64,000 nucleotides of DNA from Uranotaenia lowii (lineage: Eukaryota > Arthropoda > Insecta > Diptera > Culicidae). A program made the translations under genes and the position numbers. Positions 1 through 10,900 of the stretch are shown here, piece by piece. Every line of letters starts with the position of its first letter. Positions within the stretch are counted from its first letter, which is position 1. The DNA is taken from contig NW_026598367.1 of NCBI RefSeq assembly GCF_029784155.1, positions 1 to 64,000 on the forward strand. The letters run 5' to 3'. Below the pieces are notes generated by a model that saw only the letters and a program-made list of their open reading frames with translations, made no database searches and had not been told where the DNA came from.

Positions 1-491
1 TCCAGTTTATCTGCCGCCGATCTTATAAAATGTTATCTTTATAAACGAAAAACAAATTGTTTTTCATGCTGATACATTATAAAAATTTTCAACAATCACA
101 TCTGGTGTTCCGCAAGGATCTGTTTTTGGACCTCTTTTATTTTCAATGTTTATCAACGATCTTCCGTTGGTCTAAGATTCACATGTTTGCTGAAGTTGTT
201 CAAATATACTTTTGCAATACTGGTGAATATGATCGCTTTTTGGTAGCTAACAAAGTGAACAATAGTCTATAGAAGCTTTCAGAATGGTCCGCCAATAATC
301 ATTTACCGATAAATTCATCAAAAACCAAAGCCATCTTCTTTTATAACAGTAAGTTTGATTTGGGGCCTCCCGTTCTATTGGTAAATAATGAAGAAATTAA
401 ATTCACTGGTAAAGTCAACAATCTAGGAGTCATTTTTGAAAAAACTCTCTTCGAAAATCTATTCTACTTTAAATAGATGGAACATAAGCAC
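1..491 (+). pseudogene. 5' part of a dead non-LTR retrotransposon (LINE) reverse transcriptase
   Basis: The fragment enters from the window edge. From 98 it reads [20 protein letters not shown], the conserved block of jockey/LOA-like LINE reverse transcriptases just before the catalytic aspartates. The frame then shifts, and the catalytic FADD box at 186-197 reads FAEV, so both aspartates are lost. A thumb-like segment follows (LPINSSKTKAIFF near 300-345, then NNLGVIF near 415-440). The copy cannot encode an active enzyme because of the frameshift and the changed active site. The same LINE resumes at 1365 after a transposon insertion. Clade assignment is from motif memory only. Confidence 0.85.
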
Positions 492-1356
492 TAGAGTGTC
501 CATTTCCCGGCCATTTTAGCGTTCCCGGGAATCGGGAAATCTGGCGATCCGTTTTCCGGGAATTTTCGGGATCCCGGGAAAAATTGAAAATGAAGATTTC
601 AACATAAAGAACTTAATCCTCTACTGCGTACGAATTCTTATCAATATGGTATTTTTAAATCTAAGGTAATACCTAGTATTGCAAAACATTTTAAACTTTT
701 TAAATGCCTCAAAAATTTAATAAGCAAGACACAAAACCAAACTTTGTTTAACAGAGTACTTTAACCGACAAACTGGTTTGATTCTAGCTGCAAAAATTTG
801 ATGAATTGAGAAAGCTTTCTCACTATCGATAGAAGTTAGTTAGCTAGGCTTCGTGTTACACCAAATATCGTAAATTTTCAGATAATATTTATATATTTGT
901 TTTACAATATGTCATTTCTTTGCTGATGATTTTGCTACTGGCAACAGTATCCGAAACGGAAGTTCTAAATGATAAGTGTTACAAAATAGAACATTCAGAT
1001 TCTTCCGTAGCGTTTCATTATTGCAATTATTTTTTTTATAGATTTTTTGACGTTTTTCACCTATACACTAAGTTTTTGATTGGTAAAACATTTTTTTAAA
1101 TCAAATTTAATGTATTAACCAGATTCAAGAAAAATAATATTACTAAGACTAAGCCATCAAGGTAGAACTATCATTTTCCTTGCTCAATCTGATTTATTTT
1201 TCCAATTTTGATCGTGTAAATTTTTAATAATTTAGCACATTTTATTGGTTTCGGGAATTCCCGGGATTTTTAAAGCGTTTCCCGGGATTCGGGAAATCCC
1301 GAATTTTTCAAATTCCCGGGAATTCCCGACCGGGAAATCCCGGGTAGGACACTCTA
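492..1356. mobile_element. Non-autonomous hAT-like element nested in the LINE
   Basis: An 865-bp insertion with terminal inverted repeats TAGAGTGTCC at 492-501 and GGACACTCTA at 1347-1356. It is flanked by a perfect 8-bp target duplication, ATAAGCAC, at 484-491 and 1357-1364. Eight-bp duplications and TAG-starting termini are typical of hAT transposons. The subterminal regions are rich in CCCGGGAA and TTCCCGGG motifs in inverted order at both ends, which could be transposase-binding sites. There is no transposase ORF, so mobility would need an enzyme supplied elsewhere. Removing it joins the two LINE pieces exactly, which confirms the boundaries. Confidence 0.9.
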
Positions 1357-1720
1357 ATAAGCACTAGACACTTGGATTCCACCACGAAACTCAAACTGTT
1401 TAAAAGTTTGCTTCTACCTCACTTCACTAATAACTGTTTTACGTTCTCCAAAGCGGATGTGTGTCATTTGAATCGCATCAAAATAGCGTCAAATGCTTGT
1501 GCAAGATATGTTTCCGGTCTTTCTAGTTAAACTATTCTTCAAAAGCATCTCCTTGGTTGTAGTTATGCAAATTTTTTCCACTTTCGTCATTGTATGATAA
1601 TTTTAAAAATTTTCAAGAGTAAAAAACCTCCTTATTTATATTCATTGCTAACTCCCTCCCTTACGTAGTTCTCGCTCTTCCAATTTTCTCGTCCCTCATC
1701 ATTCATCATTGTAACATGGC

Positions 1721-1914
1721 GAGGGCTTGTGATATAGCTCAGTTGGCAAGTCTGTTGTCTCATGAGCCGATGTCCGCGAGTTCGAGCCCAAGAGTAAACA
1801 TCGAACACAGTTGTACCGAATAAGTTTTTCAATAACGATCCGCCAACTGTAACGTTGATAAAGTCGCGAATGCCATAAAGATGGTAAAACGACTATAATC
1901 GAAACAACAAAAAA
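1721..1914 (+). mobile_element. tRNA-derived SINE with 13-bp target duplication
   Basis: A 194-bp insertion starting GAGGGCTTGTGATATAGC and ending in an A-rich tail (AACAACAAAAAAA). The flanking direct repeat ATTGTAACATGGC is perfect (1708-1720 and 1915-1927), as expected of LINE-machinery retroposition. The 5' part is tRNA-like with pol III boxes A and B; the 3' part (from about 1790) is a LINE-like tail. It encodes no protein. I recognise it as similar to mosquito tRNA-SINEs but cannot name the family with certainty. Confidence 0.9.
1735..1788 (+). promoter_or_regulatory. Internal pol III promoter (A and B boxes) of the SINE
   Basis: Box A TAGCTCAGTTGG lies at 1735-1746 and box B GAGTTCGAGCC at 1778-1788, close to the TRGYNNAGTNGG and GGTTCGANTCC consensuses and correctly spaced. 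The intervening sequence does not fold into a clean tRNA cloverleaf, so this is a SINE promoter and not a tRNA gene. Confidence 0.8.
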
Positions 1915-2118
1915 ATTGTAACATGGCAATTCTTTCATAATTAGAAGCATACAAAATTGTAACCAGCTTCTGACGCGTGTAAAGTTCAATTTTTCAAAAA
2001 AGGGATTTGAAAAACTCGCAGAATCGTTTTGAAAAATTTACAAATTCAAATATGATTTTTACACTTTGATGTTTGATAGCTTCATTACACTTGGAATAAT
2101 GTCTATTAACTTGCTCAG

Positions 2119-2959
2119 TAGGGTGTCCCAAAATCGCAATATTTCTGGGAATCTGGGGGCTCAACCTCCAAGTGATAGATTAGGGTTTTGGAGAACAAAC
2201 TGTTGTATGGAGCCAACCAAAAACAAAAAAAAATTATGTTTAGGGGTCCGGCAAACCCGATTTCCACCCGAAGTCCACTTTAAAAAAATTTGATTTCAAA
2301 AAATCTGGATCCAAAAATATTTACCAAATTAATACACTTTATATTTTTTAATATTTTGTTTGGGTTTCAGACTACAGTTAAAATAAACATGATCCAAATT
2401 TGTATCACAATTTTAAATCAGCAAGCTAATTGCAAAAAAAAACTTTTTTTAAAACATCAGAAACGACTGGTGGAAATTCTACAAATTTAGTACCTTGGAG
2501 TTATCGAAAGTGATGTACACAATTATGTAAGACAAAGTGTGTCTATGAAATGTACCACATTTGAGCTATGCTTCTCAATCAAGAGCACTCGCGCCAAGCA
2601 GTCCACAATGTGTTAAAATTCAGTGCAACGCCTTCTCGTCATCAGATTTAGCTCAAATTTGGCGTTATGGCCTTTTGATTATTTCCTTAAATCGTCCAAG
2701 CCTTTTTTGTTTTGATTTTCAAGTAGGAATTGATCAAGTCGAGTTTTTTATTATTAAAGAAAAATATCCTAAATATTCAAAAAAAAAGAAGTGATTTTTA
2801 ACAAGGATTGCATCGCAAATAGCTCTTCAAACGATGATAAAAACAATATACTTTGTTAAGCAAAGTTTCAAATCGGCATCTTTTGATGGCATTGATTTAA
2901 AAATTTGAATTTGATCAGTTGAATGTTGAATATAAAAACGAAGTTTTTGGGACACCCTA
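2119..2959. mobile_element. Older non-autonomous hAT-like element
   Basis: The ends are TAGGGTGTCCCAAAA (from 2119) and its inverted match TTTTGGGACACCCTA (to 2959), a 15-bp terminal inverted repeat. The flanking 8-mers TTGCTCAG (2111-2118) and ATGCTAAG (2960-2967) agree at 6 of 8 positions, consistent with a decayed hAT target duplication. The 841-bp interior is AT-rich with no convincing ORF. The decay suggests it is older than the element at 492. Confidence 0.72.
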
Positions 2960-2967
2960 ATGCTAAG

Positions 2968-3469
2968 TTTACATTTTTACGACTTGTAAGCAAGTTAAAA
3001 ACGAGAAGAACGAAAAAATATCTAGACAAAATAAAAATTTCCAGGCTCCGCTATAATTACAAAAGAGGTTTTATAGGAACTTACGGTCACCAAATGAAGA
3101 AAAAATTACATTACAAATCGACTATCCTGGAAAATATTTTGTGATTCAGTTACGAAAGAACGTTCCATTTATATTTTCTGATAATGATATAAGATAGATT
3201 GTCAACTGCCACGATATTTTAATGTTACTTCATTCAAAAGCTGCTCCAACTCGATGTTTTTATCGAGGTTCATATTTTATTTAAAAAAAATATCAACAAT
3301 AAGATAACATTCTTTTATCATCTGAATTAAAAGCAACGAAAATGTTTATTTTGTATTTCGTATCTACATTTATTTGGCTTTTTGATATTTGCGCCAAGAA
3401 CCAAAAAAAGGTTAAACAAAAGATTCAAAAACTTTCGATACTACAATGATAGTTAGATTTAATTGACCC
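2968..3469. other. AT-rich DNA with no recognisable feature
   Basis: No reading frame, repeat or RNA motif stands out. It may continue older transposon remnants. Confidence 0.5.
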
Positions 3470-5010
3470 AAATTTTATTTCGGTAAAAGAGCCTTCAAAG
3501 GCAACTTAATAATAAACAGATAATAAAAAACACTGAACCGATTTGCTTGAAACTTGGCAGGTGGGTGTTTTTGAGGCCGGGGAAGCTTCCATTCCAGTTT
3601 GAGACGGCTCCCTCCTACTTTTTTTTTCAAGGAATTTAACAGCAATCTGTCATTCTTCCCAAAAGGATGCGTCCCTCCTATTGGGAAGATCGTCTCCAAA
3701 GCAAAAGAGAAATGTTTGCACAACTTGAGAACCATTCTAGCAAATCGTACTCATTTTTGCATGGGAGGGGATTTGACTACGAGAAATATTTCTTTGAATG
3801 TTTGGAACCCTTCTTTTTTTTTTCAGAGGAGAAATACGGGAAATGTTTCAAGGATTATTTGAAACCTTTCTCTTCTACCAGTGGAGAGATTGAAAGGGGC
3901 AGGAGGGCTTCCATACAATTTTAATTGCAAAATTCGATAATTATTCGAGCAAATGGAACCAAATTGGATTATAAGGATATTTTAATATTGGAAACATTCT
4001 ATGATTGTTTGAAACTGCTTCCGATTCGCATTGGGAGGATAGGAAGAGGGGAGGGAGCCCTTATAAATTTTTGCAATATTCGATAACTGATAAAGCGAGG
4101 GGAATCAAATTTTTCATGCGAGGATATTTGGGTGGTCGAAATGTTCCCAAGATGGTTTGAAGCTCTTTCCACCTTTCATTAGAGAAACATAAAGAAGGAA
4201 GGGGCTCCCAAAAAAAATTTTTTGTATGACTGGTGAAATAATCGAGCAATTTGAACTGAAATTGGCATGGGAGGATAATTGGGTACGGAAAAATGCTCTA
4301 TGGCTGTTTGATACCCCTTCCCTGATCCCAGTAAACAAAAAGGAAGAGAAAAGGGGACCACTAAGTATTTTTTTTAAAATTTTGCACTGCGATCAGTTGA
4401 AAGGCACTGAATTTGGTATAGGATTGTATTTTGATACGAATAATTTTTCTATAATTATTTGAGACCCTTCCCGTCTTCCATTGAGCGAGTTAGGAAAAAG
4501 AGACGGAAGCTTTATACATTTTTGTTGCATATCTTTAGAGTTTAGAAAGAAACCCTAAAATTGGTTGGGGAGGGTTTATGGCATGGAGAAATGCTATGCT
4601 TATCCGGATACCCTCCAATGGAGGGGATCTCTCATACATTTTTTTCCATAACTCGATAACATTTTAAGCAAATGGGGTCAATTTGCCATAGAAAACTATA
4701 TGGAAATAAGAATTAAAGAATCCTCTTTTCTTTTCAGTGGGGAGCTGGAAAAGCGAAAGGGGTGCACCCATACATTTTTTTTAATAACTTGAAAAATGGT
4801 CGAGCATGGTTTTGCACAGAAGGGATTAGCGTAAGAGAAATTTTTTTCTTGATTATTAAACAGGGGGACTTTCATAGTTTTATTTTTAATTACTCGGATA
4901 CTAATCAAGCAAATGGAATCAAATACGGCTTGGGAGAGGAATTTTATACAAGTAAAACATTTATTGTGGTAGAATTCAGGAATAAATTAATACAGAGTCT
5001 TAATTTTAAA
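3470..5010. repeat. Degenerate tandem repeat, period about 145-150 bp
   Basis: A phrase like 'cgagcaaatggaaccaaatt..gcatgggagg' recurs, diverged, near 3738, 3945, 4095, 4240, 4395, 4660, 4800 and 4900. Each is followed by a run like 'ttgaaacccttcc' and a purine-rich 'gggagggag' block. Spacing is mostly 140-155 bp. The copies are too diverged for an active array. Short ORFs on both strands are by-products of the repeat. Confidence 0.65.
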
Positions 5011-5241
5011 TACAAAATATTGGAAACCATGTTTCAGGTAAGGGTTTAAAAAAAAATATTTCTAAAAAAATAATATGAAATCTCTTTTGTAAAAATTTCA
5101 TCAATTTTAGAAGGTGTAGCAAAGCAAACCGACTCAGGTAGTGAAAAATAATTTAAAGAATGGAAAATTAAAAAAAAAATGAACGTAATGAATTCAAAAG
5201 TCGCATAAAAACCATAATGAGTTTTTTTTATTTTTGTATTA

Positions 5242-5641
5242 GGCTGGAACAAATATTAATTTCTTCTTTTGTCACCCCCCCCCCTCCCCTTCGAAATTTC
5301 CAAAAACCCGAAGGGGGGAAAAATAAAGTTTGAAGTAATTTATGTAAATTTTGATAAAAAATTTCAATATCTGAAAGATTACAAGACCAAAAAACAAATG
5401 AAAGAAGATGGGAGTTATTTCACATTTTGTCTTCATAATTTCATTGAATTATCTGATAAAATATTACTTGATTTATAGGTTTTGTGCAACGATATAGTAT
5501 GCAATTTTGTTGCATACAAGCTTCCGTGCAATTTATTCCAATTTATTTGTTTTTCGCATTATTTTTTACTGTCCCCCCCCCCCCCCCCTGCGATGTTCCA
5601 ACTTCGAGTGACAAAAGAAGGATTTGAAATTTGTTCCGGCC
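5242..5641 (+). mobile_element. Tourist-like (PIF/Harbinger type) MITE, copy 1
   Basis: A 400-bp element with ends GGCTGGAACAAAT and ATTTGTTCCGGCC and inverted similarity running about 35 bp inward to 'cttcttttgtcac'. It is flanked by TTA on both sides (5239-5241 and 5642-5644), the 3-bp TWA duplication typical of PIF/Harbinger-derived MITEs. The interior is AT-rich with two poly-C tracts and no ORF of note. Copies 2 and 3 lie at 23582 and 26290. Confidence 0.85.
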
Positions 5642-5644
5642 TTA

Positions 5645-7980
5645 TCTGATTTCAATCAAATTTAAAGTGTAACAACTTTCGTCCACAGGCACTGTGAAAA
5701 GTCCGCAGGCAAAGTAACGAACATGCGAGATTGTCAAATTAATTTTGGACAGCAAACCTTTTTTGAAAAATATCTGAATATGAACCTCAAAGTAGAAACG
5801 CGATGGTCACAAACACGTTAACATATATGAATTCTTGTGATCAAATCTTACATATTGGTTAATAAACTCAGCTGGATAATTCGCGGTCTTAAAACAGCTT
5901 GAAGCAATTTTGTTTAATCCAAAAGAATTTATAAATCGAAAGATTCTTCAATTTAGTTCATTTTGAATTTCCCAGATCCTGAGCTCTGTAGTTTTGATAT
6001 GATTTAAAAAACATCTGTTTTTTTTTTCAGAATTTTAAAGAAACAAGAAACATGGAATAATTGTTAACCAAAACGAAGCTTTTCAGACCTCAGGACCGGA
6101 GAAATAAAAAAAAAACTTAAAATCGACTCATTCAAAAATGTAAGCCACCTGGAAAAAATTACAAGAAACTTATCAAATTTATTTAATTTTCCTCGTCCTC
6201 CTTTTATATGATAACTCTTCTTTGAAAACTTATAAAACTGAGTGTGTTGCTTATGAGCAGCAAGAGCTAATATGGCTAATACCTACTTATCGCAAACGAT
6301 TTTTTTTAAAACATTTCCTCGATATTAAATTCATGATATCATAGAAAAGAATGAAGAGGATAAAATACCAAAAAAAAAAAACTTGCAATTAAACCGGCGA
6401 TTAAACATTTCATTAATCGGAAAAAAAAAATCTGCTTTACTAGTAATGAATTTTAAACTTTCCACAAAATTAAGCAACTAAATTGAACTTTTTTTTGTTG
6501 AAATGCAATATTGAGGAAAGAAATCAAAAACCAAAAACGCTGGTACTGTTCAATGACAGCTAGGAAAAAAGCCATCACTTCAAAGCTCTCATTAAAAGTG
6601 ATCTTCACAGAAGGGTTCCGGAAATATTCAATTTCTTCTGTAGCACACCACCATTTGGTGCTTCTTTATATTTACGTTCGAGTTGAAATAAAATATCCAG
6701 GATGCATGTTACAAGGATGCTAGAGCAGCAACACATTTCCATTATTTCTTTCTCGGATGGGTCTCGGAAAAGATCTCCAGCGTTTGGCAGATCCCCATCA
6801 TAGAAGACACACAGAATTCCCTAAAGGTCACCTCGTCGTTGCTTTAGCTCCGAGTTTTACCAACAAACAGAGAGAAACGAGAATAAAAACAGCCCCAAGT
6901 AAAAGCATCTGAAAACGGGGGCTGAATGCAACATTCATCGGATTCGACACCCGACCACCAATATGCAAATAGGGCTCAAGGCAGTAGGACTTGTCGGATA
7001 TTGTTTGAAATTTCATCAATCGGAGAGGAGTGAAATAATCTTTTCAAAACAATACATGGAGACATAAAAGATAAAATATTTAAAAAATTATAATCACGAA
7101 AATCATAACATAAAACACAAAATCGAACCGTTCATCTAGGTTTACAGGGAACAAAAATGACAAGTGAGGTAACAGCTTCCTGGCAGCTTTACATTCCGTG
7201 AAAGGAGCAACAACATTGATGTATTTCCGAGAGTCTGTGAATACATCATGACCACAACTTGTTTGGCATTTGGGGTAGCAAGCATGGGGGAAAACCGAGG
7301 AAGAACTGAGTATGCAGTTTTTCAAAACCAGTTGCAGAACTCGAAGCGGATGAAGGAATCTGGGCAGGACGCATCAAACTACCCGGAGGCTCACTTGTTC
7401 GAGACAAGATAAGAGAAAGGAGACAAAAAAAGAATCTTTGGATTCAACCCCTCACAGAGTATTCGACAACAATCTTTGGAGACATTTTCCGATTTCGAGA
7501 TGACGATGTGGAAGGGAGCACTCCGGTTAGCGTTAGATTTGGATTTCATGCTGAGCGTAATCTTGTTGAATACTGATTCCTTTTTCTGCAACACAATTTG
7601 AAACAAATTGCAAAAAAACCTTGTAGCAATTTATAGAAACTAGGCTGATTTCGTATTCAAATCAAAAAAAATATCAACTTTATAACTGGAAACGTTTCAT
7701 CAAGTTTTCTTTAAATTTGGAAACATTTTGAGAAAATCTGTAAATGATAACGATTTTTGAGTACTTCACTATGAATAAAGATAACATTTTTTAACTTTCA
7801 TCAACATCAATGCAAACAAACACCTACAAATTCTGTAAATTTCATTTAATTATATCCATTTTGTAATTTTCGCCATTTCAAGAAACACTGTCGTGATAAA
7901 AATGAGAGAAATCACAATATTTCACAGCAATGACATAAAATCTGAAATGACAAAATTAAAAATAATCCAAAAATATAAAC
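5645..7980. other. AT-rich DNA with a more complex stretch at 6.55-7.6 kb
   Basis: 5.65-6.5 kb shows nothing. From about 6550 to 7610 base composition is less biased and several short frames look coding-like on the minus strand: a piece reading DEVTFREFCVSSMMGICQ near 6740-6840, a piece with a hydrophobic segment near 6828-7019, a Cys-rich frame at 7080-7325, and a frame at 7391-7606 preceded by a plausible acceptor (TGTGTTGCAG). I could not join them into one frame with acceptable introns and recognise no family. It may be a decayed gene or chance. Confidence 0.35.
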
Positions 7981-7999
7981 CAAAAAAAACAAAAAAAAA

Positions 8000-10900
8000 A
8001 GACAAAAATGACGAAAAACACAAAAGTGACAAGAATGACAAAAATGTCAAAACTGACAAAAATACAAAATAATAAAAATGACGAAAATGTCAAACATGAC
8101 AAAAATGACAAAAATCACACAAATGACATAAATGACAAAAAATTCATAAAAATGACAAAAATGACAAAAATGACAAAAACGACAAAAATGACAAAAATGA
8201 CAAAAATGACAAAAATGACAAAAATGACAAAAATGACAAAAACGAAAAAAACGACAAAAATGACAAAAATGACAAAAATGACAAAAATGACAAAAATGAC
8301 AAAAATGACAAAAATGACAAAAATGACAAAAATGACAAAAATGACAAAAATGACAAAAATGACAAAAATGACAAAAATGACAAAAATGACAAAAATGACA
8401 AAAATGACAAAAATGACAAAAATGACAAAAATGACAAAAATGGCAAAAATGACAAAAACGACAAAAATGACAAAAATTACAAAAATGACAAAAATGACAA
8501 AAATGACAAAAATGACAAAAATGACAAAAATGACAAAAATGACAAAAATGACAAAAATGACAAAAAATGACAAAAATGACAAAAATGACAAAAATGACAA
8601 AAATGACAAAAATGAAAAAAATGACAAAAATGACAAAAATGACAAAAATGACAAAAATGACAAAAAATGACAAAAATGACAAAAATGACAAAAATGACAA
8701 AAATGACAAAAATGACAAAAATGACAAAAATGACAAAAATGACAAAAATGACAAAAATGACAAAAATGACAAAAATGACAAAAATAACAAAAATGACAAA
8801 AATGACAAAAATGACAAAAATGACAAAAATGACAAAAATGACAAAAATGACAAAAATGACAAAAATGACAAAAATGACAAAAATGACAAAAACGACAAAA
8901 ATGACAAAAATAACAAAAATGACAAAAATGACAAAAATGACAAAAATGACAAAAATGACAAAAATGACAAAAATGACAAAAATGACAAAAATGACAAAAA
9001 TGACAAAAATGACAAAAATGACAAAAATGACAAAAATGACAAAAATGACAAAAATGACAAAAATGACAAAAATGACAAAAATGACAAAAATGACAAAAAT
9101 GACAAAAATGACAAAAATGACAAAAATGACAAAAATGACAAAAATGACAAAAATGACAAAAATGACAAAAATGACAAAAATGACAAAAATGACAAAAATG
9201 ACAAAAAAGACAAAAATGACAAAAATGACAAAGATGACAAAAATGACAAAAACGAGAAAAAACAAGTCTGTTATAAATGACAAAAATGACAAAAATGACA
9301 AATATGACAAAAATTACAATTATGACAAAAATGACAAAAATGACAAAAATGACAAAAATGACAAAAATGACAAAAATGACAAAAATAACAAAAATGAAAA
9401 ATAATCACAAAAATGACAAAAATGACAAAAATGACAAAAATGACAAAAATGACAAAAATGACAAAAATGACAAAAATGACAAAAATGACAAAAATGACAA
9501 AAATGACAAAAATGACAAAAAGACAAAAATGACAAAAATGACAAAAATGACAAAAATGACAAAAATGACAAAAATAACAAAAATGAAAAATAATCACAAA
9601 AATGACAAAAATGACAAAAATGACAAAAATCACACAAATGACAAAAATGACAAAAATGACAAATGACTGTCATTTTGTAATTTTCGTCATTTTAATAATT
9701 TCCTTCATATGACAAGAATGACAAAAATGTCAAAACTGACAAAAATACAAAATAATAAAAATGACGAAAATGTCAAACATGACAAAAATGACAAAAATCA
9801 CACAAATGACATAAATGACAAAAAATTCATAAAAATGACAAAAATGACAAAAATGACAAAAACGACAAAAATGACAAAAATGACAAAAATGACAAAAATG
9901 ACAAAAATGACAAAAATGACAAAAATGACAAAAATGACAAAAACGAAAAAAACGACAAAAATGACAAAAATGACAAAAATGACAAAAATGACAAAAATGA
10001 CAAAAATGACAAAAATGACAAAAATGACAAAAATGACAAAAATGACAAAAATGACAAAAATGACAAAAATGACAAAAATGACAAAAATGACAAAAATGAC
10101 AAAAATGACAAAAATGACAAAAATGACAAAAATGACAAAAATGACAAAAATGACAAAAATGACAAAAATGACAAAAATGACAAAAATGACAAAAATGACA
10201 AAAATGACAAAAATGGCAAAAATGACAAAAATGACAAAAACGACAAAAATGACAAAAATGACAAAAATTACAAAAATGACAAAAATGACAAAAATGACAA
10301 AAATGACAAAAATGACAAAAATGACAAAAATGACAAAAATGACAAAAATGACAAAAATGACAAAAATGACAAAAATGACAAAAAATGACAAAAATGACAA
10401 AAATGACAAAAATGACAAAAATGACAAAAATGACAAAAATGAAAAAAATGACAAAAATGACAAAAATGACAAAAAATGACAAAAAATGACAAAAATGACA
10501 AAAATGACAAAAATGACAAAAATGACAAAAATGACAAAAATGACAAAAATGACAAAAATGACAAAAATGACAAAAATGACAAAAATGACAAAAATGACAA
10601 AAATGACAAAAATGACAAAAATAACAAAAATGACAAAAATGACAAAAATGACAAAAATGACAAAAATGACAAAAATGACAAAAATGACAAAAATGACAAA
10701 AATGACAAAAATGACAAAAATGACAAAAATGACAAAAATGACAAAAATGACAAAAATGACAAAAATGACAAAAATGACAAAAATGACAAAAATGACAAAA
10801 ATGACAAAAATGACAAAAAATGACAAAAATGACAAAAATGACAAAAATGACAAAAATGACAAAAATGACAAAAATGACAAAAATGAAAAAAATGAAAAAA

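Larger units (their letters stand above)
1365..2045 (+). pseudogene. 3' part of the same LINE, interrupted by a SINE
   Basis: After the hAT-like insertion the LINE frame resumes: LKLFKSLLLPHFTNN, then LNRIKIASNACARYVSGLS near 1470-1527, then HLLGCSYANFFHFR. This is the C-terminal tail typical of jockey/LOA-like polymerases. In-frame stops occur at about 1528 and 1666. The same frame continues across the SINE (1721-1914) to about 2045, where residues like SSIFQKRDL match the usual family end. The ORF is degraded. Short ORFs on the other strand here are shadows. Confidence 0.8.

Noticed and set aside
1735..1788. tRNA gene
   Set aside because: A and B boxes exist, but the element has a SINE tail, an A-rich end and a 13-bp target duplication, and no clean cloverleaf.
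5268..5595. Poly-C tracts as functional signals
   Set aside because: They are shared by all copies of the MITE and are part of the transposon.
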